Positions 26,883-36,508 are shown, numbered from the stretch's first letter. The stretch is DNA of 64,000 nt from Poriferisodalis sp965262965 (GCF_965262965.1 NZ_OZ253573.1:2542001-2606000); one strand, 5' to 3'. The notes: generated by a model not told the origin, from the sequence alone. Numbers and translations: made by a program.

Positions 26883-27616
26883 CAGTGGCCGCCCCCTGCT
26901 GCGTGCCCCCCATCGCCTAGGTGCTCGGCGGCGGGATGCTCGGCGGCGGGATGCTCGGCGGCGGGATGCTCGGCGGCGGGATGCTCGGCGGCGGGATGCT
27001 CGGCGGCGGGGTGCTCGTCATCGTCGTAATCCGCGTGCTGGCCCTGCTCGGGTGCACGCACGCCGTAGCCCAGCTCGGCGCTCCAGCCGACGCGTCCCTC
27101 GTACTCAGGCCTGCCCGACGGCGACGTCGCGCGCATCCAGCCCGATGTGTGCTCGTCGTCGCCTTCGTGCCACAGCTCCCATGGCTGGCGCTGCGGCCGG
27201 CCGTCGTCGTCAGTGAGCAGCTGGTCCTTGGTGTAGATCGCGTCGCGCCGGGACCCGAAGCTGAACTCGAAGACCTTCGTCTCGGTGATGGCCTCGGTCG
27301 GGCACGCTTCGACGCACAGGTCGCAGTGGATGCAGCGCAGGTAGTTGATCTCGTAGACGTAGCCGTAGCGCTCGCCCGGGGACACCGGATCGCCCGGCGG
27401 GTTGTCCGCGCCGCGCACATAGATGCAGCGCGCTGGGCATACGCCGGCGCACAGCTCGCACCCGATGCACTTCTCCATGCCGTCGGGGTACCGGTTGAGC
27501 ACGTGGCGCCCATGGAAGCGCGGCGGCTTCGGCCGCTTCTCCTGGGGATATTCGGTGGTGACTCGCTCGTCAAAGAGCTTGCCGAAGGTGACCTTGAAGC
27601 CGTCGAGATAGCCCAT
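26882..27616 (-). CDS. nuoI: NADH-quinone oxidoreductase subunit I with repetitive His/Glu tail (14-subunit complex I)
   Basis: A 244-residue subunit whose first ~150 residues are a normal NuoI with both [4Fe-4S] motifs, CIGCELCAGVCP and CIHCDLCVEACP. The C-terminal ~70 residues are unusual: a YDDDEH stretch followed by six copies of the pentapeptide EHPAA and a GGHAAGGGH end. The tail is encoded by a 15-bp tandem repeat (26922-27011). The ATG at 27616 overlaps the nuoH stop (TGATG) and matches the family start MGYLDGFKVTFGKLF. Possible roles are metal binding or none. Confidence 0.93.
26922..27011. repeat. 15-bp in-frame tandem repeat, six copies (nuoI tail)
   Basis: Six near-perfect copies of tgctcggcggcggga (plus strand) encode six EHPAA pentapeptides in the minus-strand nuoI. 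Only the last copy has a base change. The near-identity suggests recent expansion by slippage, and copy number probably varies between strains. Confidence 0.92.
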
Positions 27617-28848
27617 CAGCGCTGACCTCCCGCTGGCACATCGATTGGCACATCGTCTGGGTCTGGTTGCTGGGTGTTTCGCTTGGCCGCCTTCAGCGCG
27701 ACCGACAGCAGTGCCCAGCCGGCGGCGAACCCGATCGCACTGGCGATCACCGTCCACACCTGGCTCCAACCCTCCACGATCGCTAGCTGCTTGAGGCCGA
27801 GGAACATCAGCCAGAACAGCATCACCGGAATGAGCACCTTCCAACCCAGCGACATGAGCTGGTCGTAGCGCAAGCGCGGGAGCGTTGCCCGGAACCACAC
27901 GAACACGAACAGGAACGCCAGCACCTTGGCCAGGAACCACACCGTGGGCCACAGCCAGGTCCAGCCAAAGAAAATGGGCCCGGCCGGACCGCCGAAAAAG
28001 AGTGTCGTCATGATCGCCGACATGGTGATGACGTTCATGAACTCGGCCAGGAAGAACAAGGCGAAGCGGATGGACGAGTACTCGGTGTGGAACCCGCCGA
28101 CCAGTTCCTGCTCGGCCTCCACCAAGTCGAACGGCGGGCGATTCAGCTCGGCCGTTGCCGCGATCAGGAAAACCCCGAACGGCACGACACCACCCGAGAC
28201 GACGAACCACGTGTTCACGCCGCCGGCCTGAGCGGCCACGATTCCCTGAGTGGACAACGTTCCCGCCAGGATCACGACCGCCACCACCGACATGCCGAGG
28301 GCAGCCTCATAGGACACGGCCTGCGCCGACGCCCGTACCGCGCCGATGAGCGGGTACTTCGACCCGGACGACCAGCCCGCAAGCATCACGCCGTACACAG
28401 CGACCGACGACATTGCCAGCAGCAAGAGAATCCCCACGGGAGGATCAGCCACCTGCAAGATGGTTTCCTTGCCGAACAAGGTCACCGTGCCGCTGCGGCC
28501 AGCAGTGTCGGTGAACACACCCCCGACGGGCACGATGGCGAACGCTACGAACGCCGTGACGGCCGAGATGTAGGGCGCCAGCCGGAACACCAGCGGGTCG
28601 GCATTGGCGGGTCGAAGGTCTTCTTTGAAGAAGAACTTGATGCCGTCGGCAAGCGCCTGCAGCAGGCCCCAGGGGCCCGCGACGTTGGGGCCGATGCGGT
28701 ACTGCATGTCCGAGATCAGCTTGCGCTCGAACCAGATCATGAACATGGTGGCGACCAGCAGGGCACCGAAGGCCACCAGGACCTTCACGCCCATGACGCC
28801 GATGTCGCCCCAGTCGACTCCGTCGGAGAACAGCGGGTCACCAGTCAT
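27616..28848 (-). CDS. nuoH: NADH-quinone oxidoreductase subunit H (14-subunit complex I)
   Basis: A 410-residue membrane subunit. MQYRIGPNVAGPWGLLQALADG, PPFDLVEAEQELVGGFHTEY and RYDQLMSLGWKVLIPVMLFW are family segments. It is longer than the first operon's NuoH because of an extra C-terminal helix and a polar tail (LKAAKRNTQQPDPDDVP). It overlaps nuoG upstream (ATGA) and nuoI downstream. Confidence 0.95.
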   Translation of the reverse strand: MTGDPLFSDGVDWGDIGVMGVKVLVAFGALLVATMFMIWFERKLISDMQYRIGPNVAGPWGLLQALADGIKFFFKEDLRPANADPLVFRLAPYISAVTAFVAFAIVPVGGVFTDTAGRSGTVTLFGKETILQVADPPVGILLLLAMSSVAVYGVMLAGWSSGSKYPLIGAVRASAQAVSYEAALGMSVVAVVILAGTLSTQGIVAAQAGGVNTWFVVSGGVVPFGVFLIAATAELNRPPFDLVEAEQELVGGFHTEYSSIRFALFFLAEFMNVITMSAIMTTLFFGGPAGPIFFGWTWLWPTVWFLAKVLAFLFVFVWFRATLPRLRYDQLMSLGWKVLIPVMLFWLMFLGLKQLAIVEGWSQVWTVIASAIGFAAGWALLSVALKAAKRNTQQPDPDDVPIDVPAGGQR

Positions 28849-31346
28849 GAGCCAGGCCGCCCCGGGATTCGTGTCTCGATCCGCACGTCGATGACGGGGG
28901 CCTCGATGTCGATGAGCACGCCGACGTCAACGCCCGCAGCGTTGAACGGCAGTGCCGCATTCCCGCGGGCCACGCCGGCGTCCGCCACGATCCGCAGCCG
29001 CAGCGCTCCGCGGTCCGAATGCACCTCCACCTCGGTACCCGAGGCGACGCCGACCCGATCCAGATCGACCGGATGCACGCGCAGCGCCAGTTCGGTCCGA
29101 AGCCCCGCGAGCGCCGGTGTCTGCGTCACGGCGATGCCGTCGTCATACAGCGTGCGTCCGCACACCAAGCGCAAGCCGTACCCATCGTGGGGCGGGGCGG
29201 ACCCTTCGGGCGGAAGCTCCGGCTGGAATGCTGCGCCGACGGCGAGCACGCCGTCGGCTTCAAGCGCTGGCCCCACGGCCTCGGCGTGAGTGGCACACAG
29301 GGCTGCAATCTCTGCGGTGATCTCATCGGAAGTCACGAATCCGAGGTCCCCGCCGCACAGCACGGCCAACTCGGCGGCGATCATCCAATCCGGACGCGCC
29401 GAGCCGGGCGAGGTGACGAGGTCTCCGAGGGCGGAGACGCGGCCTTCCAAGTTGGTCGTCGTGCCTGACTTCTCGGCGAACGCAGCCGCTGGCAGGAAGA
29501 TGTCGGCTTCCGCCGCGGATTGCGTCAAGAACGTGTCGACAGCCACGACAGTCCTCGCGCCGGAAACGCCCAGTCGCGCCAAGAGACTGTCGGGAAAGTC
29601 GCCGAGCGGGTCGGCACCCAGCAGGAACAGCACGTCGATCTCGCCCGAGGCGGCCGCAGCCAGGATGCCCGTGGCGTCATGGCCTACGTCGGCAGGCAAC
29701 TCTCCCCATGCGGCTGCGAGCCCGGCGGGAGGCGCGCTCGATCTGGCACGGCCTGGCAGTAGCCCGGGCGCTAGCCCCATGTCCAGCGCGCCGCGCACAT
29801 TGCCCCGGCGAGATGCGACCAGGAATTGGGCGTGGGGCACCCGAGTGGCGATCACCGAAGCAACCTCTGCGACCGCATCAGCCGATTCGGCGACCGACGA
29901 GCGGCCCAGCACAACCACCACAGAGCCGCACGCCAGCTGTTCGCTCAACGGGTCATCGCCGTCAATCAGGTCACGCAGCACCGAGGCCGCCTCGCCGCCG
30001 CGGCACCGTTCGCTGCGAACGGCGTTTCGGGTCAAGCCGGTTTCGGTCGGCGTCACCTCGATGAGTCGCGTGGTGCCCGCTCGTGCCGCGCCACGCAAGC
30101 GCAGGTGCAGCACCGGCAGTTCTTCGCGCAGGTCGCCGCACACGAGCAGCGTGGTGCCGGCGTTGCACGCTTCGTCGATGGTCGCGGACCGCAGACCCAC
30201 CACCAGCTCGGCGGGCAGACCGTCTGCGAGCTGCGCGTCGACATGGTCGGTTCGCAGCACGGTGCGGGCCAGCTTCGACCACGCGTACGCATCCTCGTTG
30301 GTGCCTCGGGCACCGCCGAGCACGGCAATGGTGCCGGGCCGGGCGCCAGACACCGCCCCGGAAACCGCGGACAGCGCCCGTGACCAGTCCACCGACTCGA
30401 AGCGTTGCGCCGGATCTGACGCGCTGCCGTCGGCCACAGCGGCAGCGGGCTCGGGCCGTGCGCGCAACGGCGTTGTCACCCGATCGGGACTGTGCACAGC
30501 TCCGAAGGCGAACCTGCCTTTGTCGCACAGCCAGCCGTGATTCACGGGGTCGATATCGACGCCGAGATACCGGACCAGCTCGTTGCGCGAGGACTGGACC
30601 GCTATCCGGCAGCCCACCGCGCAGGTCGTGCAGGTGGACTCAGTCTGGTTGAGGTCCCATGGGCGCGCCTTGAATCGGTAGGGCGCGGCGGTCAATGCCC
30701 CGACAGGGCAGATCTGGACGGTGTTGCCCGAGAAATACGACGTGAAGGGTTCGCCGGGGAACGTCAGCACCTGCATTTCGTTGCCGCGCTCAACGAAGTC
30801 GATGAGCGGATCGCCGGCAATCTCGTCGGCGAATCGGGTGCAGCGGTCACACAGAATGCACCGCTCGCGATCGAGGTGCACGAGGTCGGAGATGGGAATC
30901 GGCTTGGGAAAGTGCCGCTTCTCCTCGACGAAGCGCGACTCGCCGGGGCCGTAGGCCATCGTCTGGTCCTGCAGCGGGCACTCGCCGCCCTTGTCGCAGA
31001 CGGGACAGTCCAGCGGATGGTTGATGAGCAATAGCTCCAGTACGCCCTCTTGGACTTGACGCGTGGCTTCGCTGGTGGTCGCGACGGTCATGTTGGGCGA
31101 AACCGGCACCATGCACGAGGGCTGCAGCTGCGGCCCACGCCCCGTGTCGATCTCGACGAGGCACATGCGGCACATGCCGACAGGGCTCATCCGCTCGTGG
31201 TAACAGAACCGCGGTATATGGACGCCGGCTCGGTCCGCAGCTGCAATCACGAGCTCGCCGGGCTGGGCCGCGACAGCGACACCGTCGATCGTCACCTCCA
31301 CGGTATTCGGCCCAGCCGTTGCGTCAGCGGTCGTGGTATCAGACAC
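28845..31346 (-). CDS. nuoG: NADH-quinone oxidoreductase subunit G (14-subunit complex I)
   Basis: An ~833-residue 75-kDa-type subunit carrying the N1b, N3, N4 and N7 clusters of the electron wire. CYHERMSPVGMCRMC is part of the [2Fe-2S] site, CPVCDKGGECPLQ gives the N3 region, CILCDRCTRF belongs to N4, and CTTCAVGC with a distant WLCDKGRF is the extra N7 [4Fe-4S] site found in some bacteria. The C-terminal molybdopterin-like domain is degenerate as usual. GTG at 31346 has a GGAGG nine bases upstream and overlaps nuoF by eight bases; a TTG at 31355 is less likely. Confidence 0.95.
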   Translation of the reverse strand: MSDTTTADATAGPNTVEVTIDGVAVAAQPGELVIAAADRAGVHIPRFCYHERMSPVGMCRMCLVEIDTGRGPQLQPSCMVPVSPNMTVATTSEATRQVQEGVLELLLINHPLDCPVCDKGGECPLQDQTMAYGPGESRFVEEKRHFPKPIPISDLVHLDRERCILCDRCTRFADEIAGDPLIDFVERGNEMQVLTFPGEPFTSYFSGNTVQICPVGALTAAPYRFKARPWDLNQTESTCTTCAVGCRIAVQSSRNELVRYLGVDIDPVNHGWLCDKGRFAFGAVHSPDRVTTPLRARPEPAAAVADGSASDPAQRFESVDWSRALSAVSGAVSGARPGTIAVLGGARGTNEDAYAWSKLARTVLRTDHVDAQLADGLPAELVVGLRSATIDEACNAGTTLLVCGDLREELPVLHLRLRGAARAGTTRLIEVTPTETGLTRNAVRSERCRGGEAASVLRDLIDGDDPLSEQLACGSVVVVLGRSSVAESADAVAEVASVIATRVPHAQFLVASRRGNVRGALDMGLAPGLLPGRARSSAPPAGLAAAWGELPADVGHDATGILAAAASGEIDVLFLLGADPLGDFPDSLLARLGVSGARTVVAVDTFLTQSAAEADIFLPAAAFAEKSGTTTNLEGRVSALGDLVTSPGSARPDWMIAAELAVLCGGDLGFVTSDEITAEIAALCATHAEAVGPALEADGVLAVGAAFQPELPPEGSAPPHDGYGLRLVCGRTLYDDGIAVTQTPALAGLRTELALRVHPVDLDRVGVASGTEVEVHSDRGALRLRIVADAGVARGNAALPFNAAGVDVGVLIDIEAPVIDVRIETRIPGRPGS

Positions 31347-32781
31347 GGACAGCAACCTCCGAAATCGAGCCGTCGTTCACCGAACCGTCGGGCGCGACTT
31401 CTGCATCGAGGTGCGCGTTCGGCGCGACTCTGGCCTCGAATTCTTCGGGGAACAGTGTCATCGCGGAATGCACGGGCGCGTACGCCGACGGACCCACAAA
31501 GCAGATCGTCGTCATCTGGTAGGGGAATGACTTCGGCTCGAGGCCGCGTTCGGGCACGCCAGCGTGCGGAAATTCGCCGGGAGAGATCGTGGCGCCCACC
31601 TCGAACAGCAAGTCGAGATCACGTGGCGTCCCGGTGCCGTCGCAGACGCGACGCAGGATGCGCTCCAGCCAGGTCGCGCCCTCTCGGCACGGCACGCACT
31701 TTCCGCACGACTCGTGGGCATAGAACTTCGTCAGCGTGAGCGCCGCTGCGGGGATGTCAGTGGTGTCGTCCATCACCATCACTGCGCCGGAGCCGAGCAT
31801 CGAGCCCTGCGGGCCGATTTCGGACGCCTCGAATGGCAGATCGAGCTGTGCGGGAGTGAACCAGGGGGCCGAGCCGCCTCCGGGCACGAACGCCTTGAGC
31901 TTGCGATCGGGCCGCAACCCTGCGCAGAAGTCCTCGCCGTAGATGAGGTCCCGGAAGGTGGTGGTGCCGTTGGTGATCTCAAACACGCCCCCTCGATTGA
32001 CATGACCGCTGACTGCGACCATCCGGGTGCCTGGCGAGGTCGGCGTACCGATGGCGGTGAACGCCGACGCTCCGTGGCGGAGGATCCACGGCAGGTTCGC
32101 CAGCGTCTCGACGTTGTTCACGATGGTGGGCTGGCCGTACAGGCCCACCGCCGCCGGGAAGAACGGCGGCTTCAGTCGCGGCATGCCGCGTTTGCCTTCG
32201 AGACTCTCAATGAGCGCTGTCTCCTCGCCGACGACGTAGGCGCCAGCACCGGAGTGCAGCACGATGTCCACTGAGAACTCGGTGCCGCAGATGTTGCGGC
32301 CTACCCAGCCGGCTGCGTAGGCGTCGTTCAGCGCTTGGGCCACGCGTTCTTGTGCGAGCGCCATCTCACCCCGGATGTACAGGAAGCACTGCGAGAGCCC
32401 CACCGCGTAGCAAGCGATCAGGCAGCCTTCGATGAGCTGGTGCGGATCCAGTTCCATCAGCAACCGGTCCTTGTACGTGCCCGGCTCGGACTCGTCGCCG
32501 TTCACCACCAAGTACCGCGGCCACACACCGGGAGGACAAAAGCCCCACTTCACGCCGGCGGGGAATCCCGCGCCGCCGCGGCCCAGCAAGGTTGCCTCGC
32601 GTATCTCGCTGTGCACGTCTTGAGGGGCGCGCTCCAAGGCGGTTTGGATGCCTGCGTAGCCGTTGGTCGCGAGGTACCGATCGAGCGTGTAGCTGTCGGG
32701 ATGATCGAAACGCTCGGTCACGATCCGCGGCGCGTCGTTGGCGACGAAGCCCGGAGCGTGCGCGATCGTGTACGAGGCCAT
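31339..32781 (-). CDS. nuoF: NADH-quinone oxidoreductase subunit F (14-subunit complex I)
   Basis: A 480-residue NADH-oxidising subunit with FMN and the N3-type [4Fe-4S] cluster. GRGGAGFPAGVKWGF and NGDESEPGTYKDR are the NADH/FMN motifs, and ESCGKCVPCREG with a later CxxC region gives the cluster. The ATG at 32781 overlaps the nuoE stop (TGATG). Its presence means this complex, unlike the one at 8630-19490, can take electrons from NADH. Confidence 0.96.
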   Translation of the reverse strand: MASYTIAHAPGFVANDAPRIVTERFDHPDSYTLDRYLATNGYAGIQTALERAPQDVHSEIREATLLGRGGAGFPAGVKWGFCPPGVWPRYLVVNGDESEPGTYKDRLLMELDPHQLIEGCLIACYAVGLSQCFLYIRGEMALAQERVAQALNDAYAAGWVGRNICGTEFSVDIVLHSGAGAYVVGEETALIESLEGKRGMPRLKPPFFPAAVGLYGQPTIVNNVETLANLPWILRHGASAFTAIGTPTSPGTRMVAVSGHVNRGGVFEITNGTTTFRDLIYGEDFCAGLRPDRKLKAFVPGGGSAPWFTPAQLDLPFEASEIGPQGSMLGSGAVMVMDDTTDIPAAALTLTKFYAHESCGKCVPCREGATWLERILRRVCDGTGTPRDLDLLFEVGATISPGEFPHAGVPERGLEPKSFPYQMTTICFVGPSAYAPVHSAMTLFPEEFEARVAPNAHLDAEVAPDGSVNDGSISEVAVRV

Positions 32782-33410
32782 CAGCCTCCTCCTCCCGCGG
32801 CTCCGTTCGACGACGCCAGCCACACCGGTGCCTCGTTGACGTCATCGGGCGGCACGGCTCCGACGGCACGGTCGGACGGAATGTGCTGGCGAATGCGTGC
32901 GGTGGTTCCGTGCGTCGGAATCTCGCGGCCCAGTGCACCGGCGCCAAGTTCGTCAATGAGCTGGTCAAACTGTTCGGCGTCCACTCGATAGCGGTACCGG
33001 TAGTTGACCTGCAGGCACGGTGCCTCGGTACACGCCGCCTGACACTCAGCCGCAGCGAGCGTGAACATGCCGTCGGGCGTCGTGCCGCCAGCCCGCACGC
33101 CCAGCCGTTCCTCGGCGTGGTGCATGAGCTCACCGGCTCCCGCCAGCGCGCACGACATCGTGACGCAGACGTTCACGAGGTACTTGCCGACGGGCTCCCG
33201 CTTGAACATCTCGTAGAACGAACAGGTGCCCAGCACCTCAGCTGACGTGGTGCCGACGAGTTCTCCGATCTCCACCATTGCCTCTTCGCACACCCAGCCG
33301 GTCTGTGCCTGCGCAATATGCAGCAGCGGGATCATCGCCGAACGCGGCTTCGGATAGCGACCAATGATCTCGCGCGCCAGGGTGAGATTCTCCTCAGTAA
33401 AGAAACTCAT
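32781..33410 (-). CDS. nuoE: NADH-quinone oxidoreductase subunit E (14-subunit complex I)
   Basis: A 209-residue 24-kDa-type subunit with a [2Fe-2S] cluster (N1a). The ligands follow the C-x4-C ... C-x3-C pattern: CVTMSC and ECQAAC. AMIPLLHIAQAQTGWVCEEAM is the N-terminal helical domain signature. GGGGAG eight bases before the ATG at 33410 is its ribosome binding site, and it lies inside the preceding 21-codon ORF, whose stop overlaps this start as ATGA. Confidence 0.95.
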   Translation of the reverse strand: MSFFTEENLTLAREIIGRYPKPRSAMIPLLHIAQAQTGWVCEEAMVEIGELVGTTSAEVLGTCSFYEMFKREPVGKYLVNVCVTMSCALAGAGELMHHAEERLGVRAGGTTPDGMFTLAAAECQAACTEAPCLQVNYRYRYRVDAEQFDQLIDELGAGALGREIPTHGTTARIRQHIPSDRAVGAVPPDDVNEAPVWLASSNGAAGGGG

Positions 33411-33472
33411 CGAGCTGTCTCCCCGCCGTCGGGCGCGGAGCCGACACCGGCGCGGCGGAACCGAACGCTCAT
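33407..33472 (-). CDS. possible 21-residue linker ORF between nuoD and nuoE
   Basis: The ATG at 33472 overlaps the nuoD stop (ATGA), and the TGA at 33407-33409 overlaps the nuoE start (ATGA), so a complete 21-codon frame (MSVRFRRAGVGSAPDGGETA then R) exactly fills the gap between two genes. No homologue is known to me. It may serve only to carry ribosomes from nuoD to nuoE, or be accidental. A second case of the same architecture is at 62280-62375. Confidence 0.4.
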   Translation of the reverse strand: MSVRFRRAGVGSAPDGGETAR

Positions 33473-34794
33473 CGGTCGACCTCGCCCATGATCGGGTCGA
33501 CGGAGGAGATGACGGCGATGGCGTCGGCGAGCAGCCCGCCGTACATGAGGTGCGGGAGGCACTGCAGGTTCACGAACGAGGGCGCTCGGATGTGCACCCG
33601 CTGAGGCTTCGGACCGCCGTCGGACACCAGGTAGCAGCCCAGCTCACCACGAGGTGACTCGACCGCCACATAGGTCTCGCCCGGCGGCACCCGAAAGCCC
33701 TCGGTGAAGATCTTGAAGTGATGGATCAGGGCTTCCATTGACTCGTCAATGCGTGCGCGCGGCGGCGGGGTGATCTTGCGGTCCTCGGTCCGATACGGAC
33801 CTTTGGGCATCTTGTCGAGGCACTGCTCGACGATGCGCATCGATTGGCGGATCTCGTTCAGCCGGATGGAATAGCGGTCGAACGTGTCACCGTATGCGCC
33901 GACCACAACGTCGAATTCAACCTCGTCGTAGGCCAGGTAGGGCATGGTCCGTCGCAGGTCCCAGGCCTCGCCAGTGCAGCGCAGCAGCGGCCCCGTGGCC
34001 GACATGGCCACCGCCTCGTCGGCCGTGATGACGCCCACCCCTTGGGTGCGGTCGCGCCAGATCGGCTGACCGGTCATCAGCGTGTCGAACTCGTCGAGCC
34101 GACCGGGCAGGACCGTGAGGATGTGCTCGACCTCGTCCTGCCATCCGTCGGACAGATCAGCGGCCACGCCCCCCGGGCGGATGTAGTTGTGATTCATCCG
34201 CAAGCCGGTGACGCTTTCGAAGAACCGCAGGATGTCCTCGCGTTCGCGCCAGCCGTACAGCATCATCCCCACGGCTCCGAGGTCCATGCCGTTCGTCGCC
34301 AGAAAGAGCAGATGCGAGCTCATGCGATTCAGCTCGCACATCAGCATCCGGATCCAGGTCGCCCGCTCTGGAATCTCGGTTCCCAGCAGGTCCTCGACAG
34401 CGAGGCAGAACACCAGCTCGTTGAACAGGGGCGAGGCATAGTCCATGCGGGTGACGTTGGTCGGGCCTTGCAGGTACGTGAGGTCCTCGGCGGTCTTCTC
34501 CATGCCGGTGTGCAGGTAGCCGATGATGGGCTTGGAGCGCAGCACTGTCTCGCCCTGGAGCTCCATCGCGATGCGGAGCACTCCGTGGGTGGACGGGTGC
34601 TGCGGACCCATGTTGATGAGCATCGGGCCATCACCGGAACTGACATCCGAACTGGCTTCGGGCGATTCCTCATCGACGACCGCGGCGGCAAGTGCTTCGT
34701 CCTCGGAGATGCGCAATATCGCATCGGTGGGACGGCGCATCCGCGTCGCGCTGGTCGCCCCCTGTGCGTCGTCGACAGCAGTCGTCGCGCTCAT
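33469..34794 (-). CDS. nuoD: NADH-quinone oxidoreductase subunit D (14-subunit complex I)
   Basis: A 441-residue 49-kDa-type subunit. LINMGPQHPSTHGVLRI at ~59-75 is the quinone-site signature; GYLHTGMEKT (92-101) has Thr at the position of the NDUFAF7-modified arginine. An extra ~55-residue polar N-terminus precedes the domain. ATG at 34794 overlaps the nuoC stop (ATGA); much longer in-frame upstream sequence belongs to the shadow of nuoC and is rejected. Confidence 0.94.
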   Translation of the reverse strand: MSATTAVDDAQGATSATRMRRPTDAILRISEDEALAAAVVDEESPEASSDVSSGDGPMLINMGPQHPSTHGVLRIAMELQGETVLRSKPIIGYLHTGMEKTAEDLTYLQGPTNVTRMDYASPLFNELVFCLAVEDLLGTEIPERATWIRMLMCELNRMSSHLLFLATNGMDLGAVGMMLYGWREREDILRFFESVTGLRMNHNYIRPGGVAADLSDGWQDEVEHILTVLPGRLDEFDTLMTGQPIWRDRTQGVGVITADEAVAMSATGPLLRCTGEAWDLRRTMPYLAYDEVEFDVVVGAYGDTFDRYSIRLNEIRQSMRIVEQCLDKMPKGPYRTEDRKITPPPRARIDESMEALIHHFKIFTEGFRVPPGETYVAVESPRGELGCYLVSDGGPKPQRVHIRAPSFVNLQCLPHLMYGGLLADAIAVISSVDPIMGEVDR

Positions 34795-35330
34795 CGACCT
34801 TCGACCGCCTTGAACTGGACGGGAATGGCGCCGATGCCGTAGTCCTTGCGCAGCGGGTGACCTTCCCAATCGGGCGGCAGCAGGATGCGGGTCGGGTCGG
34901 GATGATCGCAAAAGGCAACGCCAAACAGATCGCTCGCCTCGCGCTCGGGCGCCTCGACGCCTTGGTACAGCCCGACAAGCGACGGCACCTGCGGGTCGTC
35001 CGCTGGCACCTGGGTGCGCACTCGCAGGCGTCGGCGGCCGCGCATGTCGAGGAGATTCACGACGACCTCGAAGCGCTCGGGCGTCACGCCGCGCGGCAGG
35101 CTGCGAGTGCGGTTGGTGAGATTGTCGACAGCACACACGTCGACACACATTTCGAATCCGTCGACAGCAGCCATCCCGATGGCGGCGAGATACTCGTCTC
35201 GGCTGGGGTACACGACGAGCTGGCCGCGCTCGTCGGAGCACGGCACGCCGTACGCCGTTGGCCCAGCGGCCTGCGCGGCGTCGTTCGACACCGCGTCGTC
35301 GGTGCCGGCTGGCGCTGCAGCGTCCGCCAT
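34791..35330 (-). CDS. nuoC: NADH-quinone oxidoreductase subunit C (14-subunit complex I)
   Basis: A 179-residue 30-kDa-type subunit. RRLRVRTQVPADDPQVPSL and the signature EAPEREASDLFGVAFCDHPD are recognisable, with the end WEGHPLRKDYGIGAIPV. The family's usual His in the HEREAYDMFGI box is replaced in part (APEREASDLFG), as in many actinobacteria. The N-terminus is a 25-residue Ala-rich polar stretch. It overlaps nuoB by one base and nuoD by four. Confidence 0.93.
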   Translation of the reverse strand: MADAAAPAGTDDAVSNDAAQAAGPTAYGVPCSDERGQLVVYPSRDEYLAAIGMAAVDGFEMCVDVCAVDNLTNRTRSLPRGVTPERFEVVVNLLDMRGRRRLRVRTQVPADDPQVPSLVGLYQGVEAPEREASDLFGVAFCDHPDPTRILLPPDWEGHPLRKDYGIGAIPVQFKAVEGR

Positions 35331-35902
35331 CAGCGGGCCCCTGTGGCGTGGTCGAGGGCAATGCCCGCTCCGCCGCCGCGCTCAGTGCGGCGCTGGGTGA
35401 GCTCGCCGGTGCGAATCTTCTCGTGCAGCGCCAGGATCGCGTGCAGCAGCGTCTCGGGACCCGGCGGGCAGCCCGGCGCGTACATGTCCACCGGCACGAC
35501 CTGGTCGACACCCTGAACGATGGCGTAGTTGTTGAACATCCCGCCGCTCGAAGCGCAGACGCCCATCGAGAGCACCCACTTGGGCTCCATCATCTGGTCG
35601 TAGATCTGGCGCAGCACCGGTGCCATCTTCTGGCTGACACGACCAGCCACGATCATCAGGTCGGCCTGGCGAGGCGATGCGCGAAACGTTTCCATGCCGA
35701 ATCGAGCCAGGTCGTAGTGCGCTGTGCCCGTTGCCATCATCTCGATGGCGCAGCACGCCAAGCCGAACGTGGCCGGCATGAGGCTCCGGCGCCTCGACCA
35801 CTTCACCAGCTCTTCCAGGGGCGCCGTGAAGACGTTGTGCCCGAGCCCGGCCAAGCCGTCGTCGATACCGAGTTTCGACTTGAGTTCGTCGATCCCAGCC
35901 AT
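35330..35902 (-). CDS. nuoB: NADH-quinone oxidoreductase subunit B (14-subunit complex I)
   Basis: A 190-residue PSST-type subunit with all N2 ligands: the adjacent pair in FGLACCAIEM, one in MGVCASSGG and one in MYAPGCPPGPE. The ATG at 35902 overlaps the nuoA stop (TGATG). It lacks the Pro/Ala repeat tail of the first operon's NuoB. Context and motifs leave no doubt. Confidence 0.95.
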   Translation of the reverse strand: MAGIDELKSKLGIDDGLAGLGHNVFTAPLEELVKWSRRRSLMPATFGLACCAIEMMATGTAHYDLARFGMETFRASPRQADLMIVAGRVSQKMAPVLRQIYDQMMEPKWVLSMGVCASSGGMFNNYAIVQGVDQVVPVDMYAPGCPPGPETLLHAILALHEKIRTGELTQRRTERGGGAGIALDHATGAR

Positions 35903-36384
35903 CAGCCCGCTCCACCGGATTGACTCACGCCGCTCCATGCCTCGACCTCGCGGCCGACGGTGCCAACCGTGACCACACCGGTCACACCGCTGCGAGTCGC
36001 GGGCGGCAGGGGCACCGCGATGCGCCGACGGGGTCCCCATTCGAGGCCGCCCATGGCCAACTCGTACACGAACGACAGGAAGAACACCACGACGAACAGC
36101 AGCATCGCCATGAAGCCGAAGAGGCCGAGTTGAGCATTGGCCACTGCCCAAGGGTACAGGAAGACAATCTCGATGTCGAACATGATGAACAGCATCGCCA
36201 CGAGATAGAAGCGAACCGGGAAGCGTTCGGGTATGGCGGCCTGGTCGACGATGCCGCACTCGTACGGCGCCAGCTTCGCGTTCGTGTCGCGCCGCGGTGC
36301 CAGCATGCGCGACGCCACAATGCTCAGCAGCACGAACACGACCGCGAGCACACCGAGCGCCAGCACTGGCAGATACTGCTCCAT
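35902..36384 (-). CDS. nuoA: NADH-quinone oxidoreductase subunit A (14-subunit complex I)
   Basis: A ~160-residue three-helix subunit. KLAPYECGIVD and RFYLVAMLFIMFDIEIVFLYPWA are diagnostic. The ATG at 36384 is preferred because it follows a GAGGGGG and gives the usual start MEQYLPVLAL; a TTG at 36402 would add six residues. The C-terminal ~45 residues after the last helix are polar and specific to this copy. First gene of the 14-subunit operon. Confidence 0.93.
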   Translation of the reverse strand: MEQYLPVLALGVLAVVFVLLSIVASRMLAPRRDTNAKLAPYECGIVDQAAIPERFPVRFYLVAMLFIMFDIEIVFLYPWAVANAQLGLFGFMAMLLFVVVFFLSFVYELAMGGLEWGPRRRIAVPLPPATRSGVTGVVTVGTVGREVEAWSGVSQSGGAG

Positions 36385-36465
36385 GCCCACGGACCCCCTC
36401 AATGCGTCGTCGGTCGAACTCCGGCGCCAGTCTGACCGATCCCGGACCGATTCGACACTGCCCGG

Positions 36466-36508
36466 TCGGTCACTGGCCCATCAGCTGCTCGGGGATCGGT
36501 CACTGGCC
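36466..36508. repeat. 13-bp direct repeat spanning the gap before nuoA
   Basis: tcggtcactggcc occurs at 36466-36478 and again at 36496-36508, where it overlaps the stop codon of the upstream membrane-protein gene. Offset is 30 bases. It could be a duplicated gene end or an operator for the nuoA promoter; I cannot decide. No other signal is visible in the 115-base gap. Confidence 0.5.
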
